Assembly (NCBI GenBank): GCA_963971285.1
Contig: OZ020254.1
Span: 13,330,001 to 13,394,000 of the forward strand
Direction of reading: 5' to 3'
DNA: 64,000 nt
From: Astropecten irregularis
Taxonomy: Eukaryota; Echinodermata; Asteroidea; Paxillosida; Astropectinidae
The notes under the pieces are model-generated. The model was not told the DNA's origin. It ran no database searches and saw only the letters and a program-made list of their open reading frames with translations. Below, one piece after another: positions 47,170-58,524 of this stretch (the stretch's first letter is position 1; each line of letters opens with the position of its first letter). The translations under genes were made by a program, and so were the position numbers.

Positions 47170-47517
47170 AGGTAGTATCATACTTTGGTAGCATACAGAA
47201 AGAGAAATATCCACAGATTTACATATAACCTACTGGGTATAAAGATGGTGATGGTAGAAACATGCCGTTCTGCCTGAAATGCTGCATGTAATTTATCCAG
47301 AAAAGAGTAAAACCAATGACCACAATTATTTTTGATCTTTCAAAGATCAAAAATAGAAGAGTCTTTAATTTAAGTCAGTTTCCCTTAATAGTGAAAAGAT
47401 TTACTCAAACGTAGGAACTGAAATGTTCACACATGACAGGTGCTGTACCTTTCTTTATATTTTTGCCTATGGGTCTGTTTTTCTTTGACAAAAACCAAAG
47501 TATGATATTACCTTTAA
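47166..47517 (+). mobile_element. TTAA-A MITE
   Basis: TTAAAGGTAGTATCATACTT to AAAGTATGATATTACCTTTAA; centre TTTGATCTTTCAAAGATCAA. Diverged from its neighbour, so this is not a recent tandem duplication. Confidence 0.9.
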
Positions 47518-47659
47518 AGTGGAAACGGACGAATGTGACTATACTGACCTGAGTTCACCGATGAGGGCAGCATTTGCCGATGACGTCAAAATGAGTGCTT
47601 TCAGACATCGCCGTGACGTAACGAATAAAAAGTCTACATATTGTATGCCATTGAAATTA

Positions 47660-47789
47660 GCCTTACGATCGATTGTAACTCGAGATACGATGGATAACCC
47701 ATCGTATCATTCGACTTCTAGAGCTGCAATGCATCTTAAGTCCTACGATTGATATTAAGTTACGATGAGTTTGGGTGAAATCGACCCCT
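47660..47789. mobile_element. family D MITE, left end worn
   Basis: CCTTACGATCGATTGTAACT through GGATAACCCATCGTATCATT to GGGTGAAATCGACCCC. Confidence 0.7.
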
Positions 47790-47842
47790 GGGACCAATAT
47801 GAGGGCCTGACTTTCACCACACTTTGCCTAATGAAAAAACAT

Positions 47843-47892
47843 TATTGAAAAGTGATCAAAGAGAAATTAACTGGAGCGGGATTCGAACAACA
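47843..47892 (-). repeat. SINE-1 fragment
   Basis: ATTGAAAAGTGATCAAAGAG and ACTGGAGCGGGATTCGAACA are the B box and first part of the tail only. Confidence 0.5.
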
Positions 47893-48894
47893 TGAAGCAA
47901 TGAAGGGTGGAGGTGAGAGTTAAGTCGTCTCTTTTCCTTTAAGATTCTCGAGACTTTTGGTGTGTTCAAATGCGGCCCTGGTAACTAACGCGAGTCGACC
48001 GCCCCGGGTCAGCTTCTGTAAACACCGTGAGGCCGTGTAGGGTCACGGTGGGGCCCCGTTGTCTAACACCCCACCACCGGGGTTTGTCGTCTCCATCAGC
48101 CCGGTCTGATCGCCACTGTGTCGCCACCACTGTTTGCCACCAAAGATTCAAAGTTGACGCTACGGCTTTTGTTTTCATTATGAAAAGGGGGTTGGGGAAC
48201 GATATGTTCCTCAAAATGTGTCTCAAGAAAGGAAAAGGACATCCGGTGGTTTATACAAGTTATAATCAAATGAACTTTTGTTCAGTTAATAGGGTATAGA
48301 CAACAAGCAAACAAGTATAAGACAAGTTACATGTATGCAAGAGAAAGGCCACGACTGTTTAATGCTGATTGACGTGTATTGTCACTTCTCAAACAAAAAA
48401 TGTGTACGAAGCCAACAAAAGCATTGATACATACAGGGCAGCTGAGTTGAGAACTTTCTCCAAAACGTAGTTGTACTACTGCTGGCACTTTTGCCACATT
48501 TTGCGGCCACAGTGAAAATGTATTTACAGTGTACTAGTTTTCATAAACAAGACACAATTTTATTTGTACCTACAATGTTGTTTTTTTTGAAAATTTTTGA
48601 AAGGTTCCTAAATCTTTCTCGTCATTTAGTGAACTTTCGCAAACAAAATCTCAATCAACGGATAGAGAAATATTATTCGGAAGATTATAAGAATTATTTT
48701 GTGAAATTCTTTGTTATCACGTTATGTGATTTGTTTTTCATGGTACAATATTCACTGGAATACTATGACGACTTTGTGAATCTTGGAAGATTTTTATCTA
48801 AAGTTAAGTTCCTAAATTGCAGTTCCAAGTTTAGTAGTCTACTGTGCTACTTGCATTGAACATGGAGGTAGAACACAAATAAATTGATAACTTG
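47893..48894. other. gene-free spacer
   Basis: A 122-codon open frame at 48491-48859 (+) is rich in Phe, Leu and Asn, has no recognised motif and no sign of splicing. I do not call it a gene. Confidence 0.35.
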
Positions 48895-49050
48895 CTTGGA
48901 CTAGAAGGGCCTGACGTCTCGAGCCTAGTTAGAGAAAGATCCTGCTAGGATCGAACTGACGTAAGGCCCTCCTTACTCCAAGCATTTTTATTTAAAAACA
49001 TTATTTTGGCTGATTTAGCTGCCGTGCAGCAGTTTATTACTTGTATAGTT
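48895..49050 (+). repeat. repeat family G, copy 1
   Basis: A palindromic head (GCTTGGA and GGGCCTGACGT against ACGTAAGGCCC and TCCAAGC) encloses the hairpin GATCCTGCTAGGATC. Then comes CAGCAGTTTATTACTTGTAT. Confidence 0.6.
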
Positions 49051-49229
49051 TATAACTTGATGTTTGAAACAAATAAAAGCGAACTAGGCCTACATGTAAT
49101 ATAAATCGATTGAAATTATACCCAAATAAATGCATCAACTCTAAACCCCCAAATGAAAAATGAACTTAAAAAAGATGAGGACATTTTCTGAAAGTTGAAA
49201 CGTCTCTCAACGTTGTAACATCGATTGAT

Positions 49230-49584
49230 TTAAAGGTAGTATCATACTTTGGTAAGAAACCAAAACAAAAATGTTCACAGATTTACCTATAACCTATCAG
49301 GGTATGAAGATGAACATACTGCTAAAATGTTTCCGCCTGAAATGGTGTATTTATCCAGAAATTAGTAAAACAACGACCGAAAATCTTTTTGATCTTTTAA
49401 AAGATTAAAAATAAAAGAGAAAAGACTTAAGAAATACGCGGCTGTTTTTCACTGTTTTCTCAAAAAGTGGGTACCGTATGGGACTGAAATTTTCACAGAT
49501 GGCTGTTGCTGTATCTGTCTTGATATTTATTGCCCATGAATCTGAATTTCTTTGAGAAAAACCAAAGTATGATATTACCTTTAA
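49230..49584 (+). mobile_element. TTAA-A MITE
   Basis: TTAAAGGTAGTATCATACTT to AAAGTATGATATTACCTTTAA; centre TTGATCTTTTAAAAGATTAA. Confidence 0.9.
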
Positions 49585-50754
49585 ATAGATGAATATTGCA
49601 ACCACTTTCGCTATGAATATCGTTACAGCTTAAAAGTGTAAAACCTTGCTTCAGATTTCGTTTTGTTTGATGTCGGACAAATTTTGATGGCTTTTCGTCA
49701 GTAACTCTCTTTATAACCAATTAGTTTGTATAGAACATCGCAACATTTGTTTTTGATGCAAATGTGTGTTACTTAGTTACGATCGCAATTCCAAGAAAGA
49801 AACAGGGAGATTTAGGACTTTTAAATGTGTTCCTGAAACTGAGACCATAGTATTTATTATTTTACCCACCCAATTCGGTAAAAAGCATACAACTTTAAAA
49901 TTCGCGATTTCTTAAACCTTTCCTGATCTAGACTACTCGGTCGCCTATCTGTCGCACTTACAGGGTGGCATTTTCCCTTTATCAGAAAATTTGTTTAAAT
50001 ATCACGGCCAAAATTGATCCGTACCTAATGGGGGTTGCAGACGGCAGTATATAGAAGGGTAGATAAGACAAAGACGACCCCTCCCCACTCTTCGTCATTT
50101 TGACGTCTTTCTGACATCGATAAGAGACGAAGGAATGCGGGTGTAACGTAAATAGTAGCGGGGCAAAATGACGCCGTTATCGGGGCAGCGTTCGGGCAAT
50201 ATTCGGTCGATGTTCCGGTGATTGTGCCTATATTACACCATTACCGTACCGAAACATTTGCGAAGTGCGGGAAAACATAAATGCCAAAACTCTTTGGGTT
50301 GTATCTTCACATTGATGTAGAATACATAGGCTACCTTAGAAGATTTTATATGAGTGGTCAGAGGAGTAACTCGACATTAACCGTTTATGCTACAATATGC
50401 CAGATTGTGTCTTGGATCATTGTGCTATAGGCATATGACCTACATAATAATACTTGTAATAATAGATAACCGAGGGTGGGACCTTAGCTATAAGGAGAAG
50501 TTCCCATAAGTTCAGGCACTCTTACCTATTTCCAAACATCCTCCAAACCAATGAACTTGAAATTGACATAGGCCTATGTTCATATTGAGAGCATTCTCTG
50601 TCTTCTAAAAATATGGACAGTAACAATATGTCTTTAAAATGTAGCTGGTACCTTAGGGAGACATAGAAAAGTCTCCCTAAGTCCCGATGTCTCCCTAATG
50701 TCCACTTTTAGATGCTAACGTGTCTCCCTAATACCCCATTTGTTATTATATCTA
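49585..50754. other. gene-free spacer with GTCTCCCTAA repeats
   Basis: At 50654-50730, TTAGGGAGAC is followed by three GTCTCCCTAA copies; the first pair forms a 10-bp hairpin stem. No gene is recognised. Confidence 0.4.
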
Positions 50755-50885
50755 ATACAAGTAATAAACTGCTGCAAACTGCTCATGAGTCAAAATGACC
50801 TGAAATATATCAAATGCTTGGAGTTAGGAGGGCCTGACGCGTTAGGATCCTAGCAGGATCTTTCTCAAATGCACTTGTATAATAT
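50755..50885 (-). repeat. repeat family G, copy 2, inverted
   Basis: The minus strand gives GAGAAAGATCCTGCTAGGAT, GCGTCAGGCCCTCC, ACTCCAAGCATTTG, then GCAGTTTGCAGCAGTTTATT and ACTTGTATTAG. Confidence 0.6.
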
Positions 50886-50937
50886 CTACTTATATATAAC
50901 GCATAGGCCTATTAATCAAATATTCTCTATGCGTTGT

Positions 50938-51232
50938 ACACATTATTAACCCTGGTCATCGGTCCATAATTTACATTCCTGAAACCATCTCAACTCCCTG
51001 GGCGTGTATAACCCCCGGCTGCTGTAAGCGGACAAGGGCTAATCAAACCACAAAGCCATGTCTATACCCAAAGGTACCCATTTACACCTGGGTGAAGAGG
51101 AGCAATATGTGACAAAGCATCTTTCCCAAGGACGCAAGCACCATTAAACCACGGCTGGATTCGAGCCCACAATCTGTAGATTGACCACAAGATCTTGATT
51201 ACTACACGCGGACCACTAGGCCACAGCACCCC
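50938..51232 (-). mobile_element. tRNA-derived SINE-2
   Basis: The minus strand has GGGGTGCTGTGGCCTAGTGG, B box TGGGCTCGAATCC, CCTTGGGAAAGATGCTTTG and CACCCAGGTGTAAATGGGTA, like the copy at 9262. Confidence 0.75.
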
Positions 51233-52280
51233 ACTTAACTCAACAAAACTTTCCTATTCGTATTTCTACATCATCTCCTTTTTGTGTTAATTGAATGCAG
51301 GCCTACAATAAGTTGACATAAATCATGCATTAAGTGTATTAAGCTACCAGGCTCTAGTTTCTGAACTGACGGCGGCCCCGTCTATCTATCTGTATGTGAT
51401 ATGAAATTTAACCAATAACGATTTATGTTTTGACATCTCGTGTACTCAATTTGTCTGCATCGCGTAAGATGGATTGTTATAATGCCAGAACATTGTGTGT
51501 ACATAATTAATGTCTCTGCTTCTTGCTCGTCCCAATAAACCTAAAATGAATCCATGTTGTAGTATAAACATCATCTACACGGTATAAATCAGCACCTAGT
51601 AATATCCCCACCCGAGCAATTTGCGAGATGTTGTTGCAAGCAGAAATGCCATGTATTTATATTAGCCGCTTGTAGTTAATGTAGCTATATGCGGATATGA
51701 ACACATACACACCACTCCAAACCACCGACACGTGCGCCCTCACATTGATCAAATAATTTACAGTATCGGCGCATTTGGCGTAATTTAGGAATAGATTGTG
51801 TGTTTAACAGATTGCTCTCGTGATGGCCACGCCAAACACAATAAACACACAGGGCTTCCCACCCGTTTATAGTTTTCTGTAAACCCTTAGCTATTCGGTA
51901 ACTATACTGTACAAGCATAGCATGTACTTGTGTTTCTTTTAAACAGCTTTTGTTACTGATCCACATTTGGTTAAATTGATGGCGCGCTATCATTTAAAAT
52001 TATAAAGAAGTGCTTGTCTGAGTTGCCTCCCGGCGCGCAAATATTTATCTTAAAATCAACTTTAGTCATAATAGAAGTTTATCATTTTTCCATGATAAAC
52101 TTTGGAACTTTATAAACTGTTGATGAACTTGTCGGAGAAGTTGGAGTAATGTCGAAGTATACTTTGCGGGAAGAAAGAACAGACAAAGGCAGGGTGTGGT
52201 CAAAGATGCCGCCCCTGTTGGGGGCAGGGCGCCAATATATTGGCGCCCTGCCCGTATTGCAATACGGGTCTTCTACTAAG
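51233..52280. other. gene-free spacer ending in paired palindromes
   Basis: Mostly unique AT-rich sequence. The palindromes at 52222-52268 are listed separately. Confidence 0.4.
52222..52268. repeat. two adjoining perfect palindromes (32 bp and 18 bp)
   Basis: 52222-52253 is a perfect 32-bp palindrome whose centre is GGCGCCAATATATTGGCGCC. 52251-52268 is a second perfect palindrome, CCCGTATTGCAATACGGG, overlapping it by three bases. They end 12 bases before the TTAA-A MITE at 52281. Confidence 0.9.
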
Positions 52281-52633
52281 TTAAATGTAATATCATACTT
52301 TGGTTTTTGTCACAGAAAAGCCATTTTCATTGGCAACAATATCAAGAAACTACAGTTACAGTCATCTGTGAAAATTTCCAGTCTCATACGTTGCCCACTA
52401 GTTTGAGAAAACAGTGGAAAAACGCTCACGTTATTTTCAAATCTTTTCACATAAATTGTTATCTCCCTGAGATCAAAACTGCATGTTTTAGGTAAATGAT
52501 TTTACTCTTTTCTGGATAAATACATCATTTCAGACAGAACAATTTTAGCGGCATGTTTCTACCACCACAATCTTTATACCGTATAAGCTATGAAGATGTC
52601 TGTTTTTGTACCAACGTATGATAGTACCTGTAA
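52281..52633 (-). mobile_element. TTAA-A MITE, diverged
   Basis: TTAAATGTAATATCATACTT at the left and CAACGTATGATAGTACCTGTAA at the right. The centre has lost its palindrome (TCCCTGAGATCAAAACTG). Confidence 0.8.
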
Positions 52634-53217
52634 GTTACGATCATCAAGGCATTTTTGTCCAAGTTTCTGTATGCCGTGTACAAGACTGCTATGAAAGTGG
52701 AACTAGTCAGCGTCGTACCGGCATCATGGGACTGAGGAAGGGGATGGAGGGCACCAGGAGCAGCCGGTGAGTGCGGCGAGGACACGGTGCATGACACGGC
52801 CTTACCCCGTACAACTGCTCGACATGGAGATAAACCATGATAGCTCTATAAAGCTAGGAGGAATACGAACATTTTTTCTGTGACTACTTGCGAATATGGA
52901 AAACAAAGAAAGTGCAAGTAGGATTATTTTATTCCAGCCGTGACTAGCAAGGCATAACAATTATAACTTCTCAAATTCTTCTGATCGGGGATCTTAATTC
53001 AAGTTGAATGATTTGTGATTTTGTGAAATTTGCACGGAAAACTTCTTCAGTCTTGAGGTATCTCTGCCAAACCCGGTTGGTTCCACACGCCTTCATACCG
53101 TGACCGTGATGTCATTTTGTACAAATCAATGCCCCGTCAGCTGACTTTATCCCGTATGATCCCATGCACCATGGTCAGGGCGGAAACCATTTTTTGAGCA
53201 GAAGAAGATAGAGGTTG
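52634..53217. other. gene-free spacer
   Basis: Nothing recognised. Confidence 0.4.
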
Positions 53218-53310
53218 GAGGATGCGGTATTCCGGAGTTTGCTGGTTCGAATCCCGCTCCGGCAGTAAAAGTTTCTTTGTTTACAGTTTTCAGTGACTTA
53301 AAATTAACTA
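53218..53310 (+). repeat. SINE-1 fragment
   Basis: GGATGCGGTATTCCGGAG, B box GGTTCGAATCC, CGCTCCGGCAGTAAAAG and TTTCTTTGTTTACAGTTTTC. The A-box half is missing. Confidence 0.6.
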
Positions 53311-55047
53311 GCCATTTTTTTATAGCATAAAGTCGTTCCCGGAAACCCGATTTGCAAGACTCTCAGCAATAATATAACTTTTTATTGGATCATATTTTTT
53401 TATCGTGAATATTATGTTTAAACGGAAGGAAAACGCAGCAATGTCATTGGATATCTGGAGCGGACTTCCAGCGTCAGAATGGCAGCATAATGCATAATTA
53501 ACATGATGCAGTCTGCAAAATTGTCTTTTAAGTTTTGGTCGTAAAATCGCAATTGGAGAGTTGTGGTTCTGAGAAGAACCGGTAAATAAGAAGGCTCGAT
53601 GTTTCGGTCAGTTTATAGGCCCATGGAGGTTTCCTCCATGATAGGCTCACTCTGGCCGTCCTCAGAAGAGAGTGTACATGCATTTTCTGTTATTGTATCA
53701 AAGTCGCACTGATTTCTCACCGCATCTGAAGGACCTTCATACCCGTAACTCGCAGGCCGGCCGTCTCACCCGCGCTCGCTGTGATTTTCCGATCTGAACT
53801 AGTTTGGGGTCTTCTTTGATAACGTATTTTTAGCGCATGTGTATAATGACGGAGAAAATCCAAAATTCATGGAAAGGTGATAAATTCAACCAGGGGGTAG
53901 GTATAAATATAATGGCTTCAGCTTGCCTGATCGGTTTTTTGGGGAAAATAACCCACCTGTCAAAAAGCCAAACATTCCTTTTAACCTAAACAACCTGACG
54001 TCTCTAGCTCGGTGTCATACCGCTGCGGTATAAAATGCACGGTGTGTACAATGTACTTCGGCGTTTCATCAGCAGCCATAGCAGCATAGTGTAGAGGAAA
54101 ACAAATATATACGGACATATAAATGCGATGACAAACGTAGTGACATTCTTCATTCAGACTGAATCTCCGGGTTATAGCAGTTCTTCCTCCTGAGCCATTC
54201 TTAGGGGTCACCGGGAAGCTATTAATTTTCTTCCGCCGGGGTCCAGTGTTTATACGGAGCGCTGACGTTGTGGCTCAATTAGGATCCATAGGCAGGCGCT
54301 CAAGACAAATAAACCGAGGCGTTCGACTAGCCGGTGTCTGCCCGTCAGTGCCCGGGCCCAGGCTGGGTTCCTTCCTCCTTGTTGTAGGCTTGCTGGCCCG
54401 GTCGTTGGTCCGTCAGGCTTCTTGCTCGCGAGACGGAAGGCGGCACAATTTCTGTCCGGTTCGTTTCATGGTGGTTTTTGAAAAGAGTGTAAAGCCGCTC
54501 TTTTAAGAGCCATATGAGGGACAACTCTTTTTCGAATTGTCTTCCACTCTTTTAGAGTGAAGTTTGCATCGTTTGGAGTGAGCCATATGAAGGACAACTC
54601 GATTTTGAACGAGTGGTATTTTTTTCTCTTTTACATTTCATACAGCATAAAGGGGCTAAGCCTAGAAATCTGCCCATAAGTTATTCCTAACAATCATTAG
54701 AGGTCAACATTTTTCAATTACAATGTTTCGAAATCCACACTAACGAAAACCGATTCCACAACTAATGTAAACTGCGGTATCCGAAAGTAAACACCACTCT
54801 TCTACAAATGAAAATATGGAAAAAAGGTGAAAAATCCAGAACTTTTTCTGTTTAATTATTTATAGGCCTAAACAAAATGTTCAAACAGTTCGTGCATTAG
54901 TTCTACAGTAATTTATGTCTTTAAACGTACCGTGGCTTTTCTGTATGAAAATCAAGGGATAATGCGTTCTCTTCCTAGCTCCATGGTCTTCTCTAACCGC
55001 ATCCTTGTATACAACCACATCCTTATTTTGTATACGGTCAAAGTCCC
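53311..55047. other. gene-free spacer with a small repeat at 54490-54625
   Basis: GAGCCATATGAGGGACAACT (54508) recurs as GAGCCATATGAAGGACAACT (54580). ACTCTTTT and AAAGAGTG words lie around them, forming a small foldback. 53700-54420 is GC-richer and unique-looking. No gene is recognised. Confidence 0.4.
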
Positions 55048-55178
55048 TATAAACTCATCGTAACTTATCACTCAATCGTAGGACCTACGATACATTGTAG
55101 CCCTACCTAGAAGTCGTAGGATACAATGGGCTATCCTTCGTAAGTCGAGTCATGAGCGATCGTAGAGCTTCGTGAGTA
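55048..55178. mobile_element. family D MITE, ends worn
   Basis: AAACTCATCGTAACTTATCA, CTACGATACATTGTAGCCCT and GATCGTAGAGCTTCGTGA. Confidence 0.65.
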
Positions 55179-55734
55179 TTATAAACTCGTGCGTCAAAAT
55201 AATGGAGAGACTTGGCAATGTATGGGGAAGTATTATACACAACCGATGTACATTTTCTCCACGTATGGGACATACATAATCTACTTTGTTGGGGGGACTG
55301 CACGGGAACCGAACTCCGACCACCTGCACATGCACAACACAGTCACACTTGTCAAGTTGTCATATATCCTTTGACGTGTCTAATTGCTCAAGACTAATCA
55401 TTCAAGCATGACCCAAACAAACAAAATGTGTTTCGTATTTGAACCAGTGAAGACATGCAGTCTTGACAGTGGGGTGCAGAGGACATCATTTCAGCTGAAT
55501 TCACCTCGAGAAACTCTTAAGGACACGGCCTAGAATATGTCCTTGAAATACCTATACCAATGTGTCAATCCTTACAGGCATCGGCGAACTAATGTGCTAG
55601 AAATGTACCGTATGTTACTACATGTAGCACCAGTTGTACGGAAGTCTACATTTGACATGAAGTGGACATTTTCGATGGATTCTCTATGATAATAATGATA
55701 ATATATAGGACATTTATATCGCGCGGCTACCAAT
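55179..55734. other. gene-free spacer
   Basis: Nothing recognised. Confidence 0.4.
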
Positions 55735-55962
55735 TTATATGAATATACTCTACTGCGCATTGCAAATGTTATTATTATCCCTGGTAATCGGGCCATAATT
55801 TACAAACCATCTCAACTCCCTGAATAGCCCTGTGCTACCATAACTTAAAGGTGCACAGAGGCTAATTAAGCACAAAGCCATCTCTACCCTCTCAGGTACC
55901 CATTTACACCTATTGGGTGAAGAGGAGCAATATGTGCCAAAGCGTCTTGTCCAAGGATGCAA
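55735..55962 (-). mobile_element. tRNA-derived SINE-2, head missing
   Basis: The minus strand shows CCTTGGACAAGACGCTTTG, CACCCAATAGGTGTAAATGG, GGTTTGTAAATTATGG and the tail. It stops where SINE-1 begins. Confidence 0.7.
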
Positions 55963-56285
55963 CGAATTGAAAAGTGAAACATTGACTGGAGTGTGATTCA
56001 AACCAGCGACCTCCGGAATACCGTACCAGTGCTCTTACCAAAGGAGCTATCCAACCCTATGTTGGTGGTGTCCCTAAATAGTCAACCATCTTTGTTCGTT
56101 TGGCAGTCAGAAGCCATGAAACCACTCACATACCGCCATATCACAAGGATCATTGAAGATACGCGCAGCATTAGCAATGCTGCAACCTGAGAAACAGTAC
56201 ATGGGGGGTCACTCAAAGAGGATACGTTTTTTTTTCAAATCATAATCATCAAATAACCACAAGGGAAACTGACTGGTTAATTTTA
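55963..56285 (-). mobile_element. tRNA-derived SINE-1, adjoining SINE-2
   Basis: The minus strand has GGGTTGGATAGCTCCTTTGG, GGTAAGAGCACTGG, B box GGTTTGAATCA and the leader CTTCTGACTGCCAAACGAAC. A second tail copy (rc of AACCACAAGGGAAACTGACT) lies at 56255-56285, where a TTAA-A MITE has landed. Confidence 0.7.
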
Positions 56286-56291
56286 AATCAT

Positions 56292-56658
56292 TTAAAGGTA
56301 TATTATACTTCGGTAGTATACCGAAACAGTAATCTGCACAGATTTTTTATATAACTTACAGGGTATAAAGATGGTGATGGTAGAAATATACCGTTAAAAT
56401 ATTTCTGCCTTGAAATGCTGTATCTATCCAAAAAAGAGTAAAACCAGTGACCAAAATGATTTTTTGATCTTTTAAAGATAAAAAATAAAAGAGAAAAGAC
56501 TTAAGAAATACTATGGCCGTTATTCACTGTTTTCTCAAAAAGTGGGCACCGCATGGGACTGAAATTTTCACAGATGACTGTTACTGTATCTTCCTTGATA
56601 TTTTTGCCCATGAATCTACATTTCTTTGTCAAAACTCAAAGTATGATATTAATTTTAA
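56292..56658 (+). mobile_element. TTAA-A MITE
   Basis: TTAAAGGTATATTATACTTC to CAAAGTATGATATTAATTTTAA; centre TTTTGATCTTTTAAAGAT. Confidence 0.85.
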
Positions 56659-57247
56659 GGACACTAGTGGCACTATGTTCCTCTGTCGGTTAAAACAAGA
56701 GCAAGAGGCGAATTGTATATAGTGTATCTGAGTCGACTAAAATGTTGCCTTCAAAAACAAATACATACTACACGGGGTATAATGGCACCAGTCATTTCAA
56801 TCAACTGGCCGAGAGTTCAGTAACCTCGCCAAAATGATAGAGTATTACTTTATATTCGCCGAGCTTTTAACAAAAAGTGGTAGTTCTGGACAATGTTATC
56901 ATCGTAAACTTCACACTGAATGCAACTTGCATCATGTTAAGCCACGAATCCTCGCCCAATGTTTTCACGAGATCAGCAGGACAAACAATGTGATATATCA
57001 GGGCTTCGGAGAAGAAGATGGGGGACTATGGTACAGAACGGAAAGTTATGATTGCCTGGGTTAAAGGGGCAAACTATACCTTTCTAGTATAAGGAAAACT
57101 TGGGTTGATGTCTGTGGCAAAAGGCACTCCTATACAGTGGAAGATAGTAGATACACACGTTATACTATACTGACATTGTACGTCAGGCAAAGATTTAATT
57201 CATTGAAAGTTTTCGGACCATCTGACCCTGACACTGTCAGTGCTGGA
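56659..57247. other. gene-free spacer
   Basis: Nothing recognised. Confidence 0.4.
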
Positions 57248-57381
57248 GTTGATTTCACGAAGGCATACGATCAATCGTAACTCGAGGTACGAAGGATAAC
57301 CCATCGTATCTCACGGGCTTCAATGCATCATAAGTCTTACAGTTGATAGTAAGTTACGATGAGCTTGGTGAAATCGACCCC
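57248..57381. mobile_element. family D MITE
   Basis: GTTGATTTCACGAAGGCATA at the left, interior GGATAACCCATCGTATCTCA, right end GGTGAAATCGACCCC. Confidence 0.8.
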
Positions 57382-57936
57382 ACATGTCTTCATAAAGAGT
57401 GATAAGGTGATGCAGTTTAGTATGTTTCGAAGGACATCAGGACAATATCTTTTTCATTAGCTTCTTGAATAAAATGACATCACCAAAATGGCGGCAAAAT
57501 TGTCGTCTGATTGCTGCATTCCAGTGAACAGACTTATTCCTATCCAATCCAATTTTAGTAATTGTCCTGCATTTCAACCCACAAAATGGAGGTAGATTCC
57601 CAAGTGTAACACAATAAATTAAAATAAAAGTTCGTTTTATGAAAGCTGGTATATCACATTTTGAATTTTCAGTACGACTTTCCCGCCAATTTATAGTGAT
57701 TTCATGTCATGCAAAGCCCGCCCTCAATTCCTCTTCACAGCTTACCCTGACTACAATTTGATACAGGCTCAAGACTTCGTGCAGTGGTTGGTATCATTCC
57801 TATATAGATTAGGTCTGACTGGTAGAACTTATTAGAAAAAGCCCCGTGGCTCGAGTGCATTCTGATTACCCTAAAGCATAAGTGTAGAATAATGTGTTCC
57901 TCAGATTTACACTTCGTTAAGTCAACATGGAAGAAT
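57382..57936. other. gene-free spacer
   Basis: Nothing recognised. Confidence 0.4.
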
Positions 57937-58308
57937 TTAAAGGTAGTATCATACTTTGGTAAGAAACCAAAACAGAAATGTTCACATATTTACGTATAAT
58001 TTACTGAGTATAAAGATGGTGGTGGTAGAAGCATACCATTAACATTTTTCCGCTTGAAATGGTGTATTTATCCAGAAATTAGTAAAACAACGACCGAAAA
58101 TATTTTCGATCTTTTAAAAGATCAAAAATAAAAGAGAAAAGACTTCAGAAATACTGTGGCCGTTTTTCACTGTTTTCTCAAAAAGTTGGCACCGTATGGG
58201 TGATGGGGCTGAAATTTTCACAGATGACTTTTATTGTATCGTCCTTGATATTTATGCCCATGAATCTGTATTTCTTTGACAAAAACCAATGTATGATACT
58301 ACCTTTAA
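57937..58308 (+). mobile_element. TTAA-A MITE
   Basis: TTAAAGGTAGTATCATACTT to CCAATGTATGATACTACCTTTAA; centre TCGATCTTTTAAAAGATCAA. Confidence 0.9.
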
Positions 58309-58524
58309 GACAACATGGGAGATGTCTTTTTAGGAGACAGGGGCCATGTTCTAGGAGGGAAGCCATGCGCACGGTTTCGGAGGGGAGTAATTTCAAAACC
58401 TGAAGGTCACTGGACAACCCAGATGACCAGTGATTCTACCATAATTATAATTGGCTGGGAATAAAACGTATGATTATTGATCTTGAAGGAGGCATTGAGA
58501 AAAATGTAAATCCGAGAAACAATA

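Noticed and set aside
48491..48859. 122-codon open frame rich in Phe and Asn
   Set aside because: No known motif; AT-rich spacer between repeats; reads like chance translation.
48910..48980. Hammerhead ribozyme around GATCCTGCTAGGATC
   Set aside because: A GAAA and a stem are present, but the CUGANGA core is absent and the expected A15.1-U16.1 pairing does not fit in either orientation.
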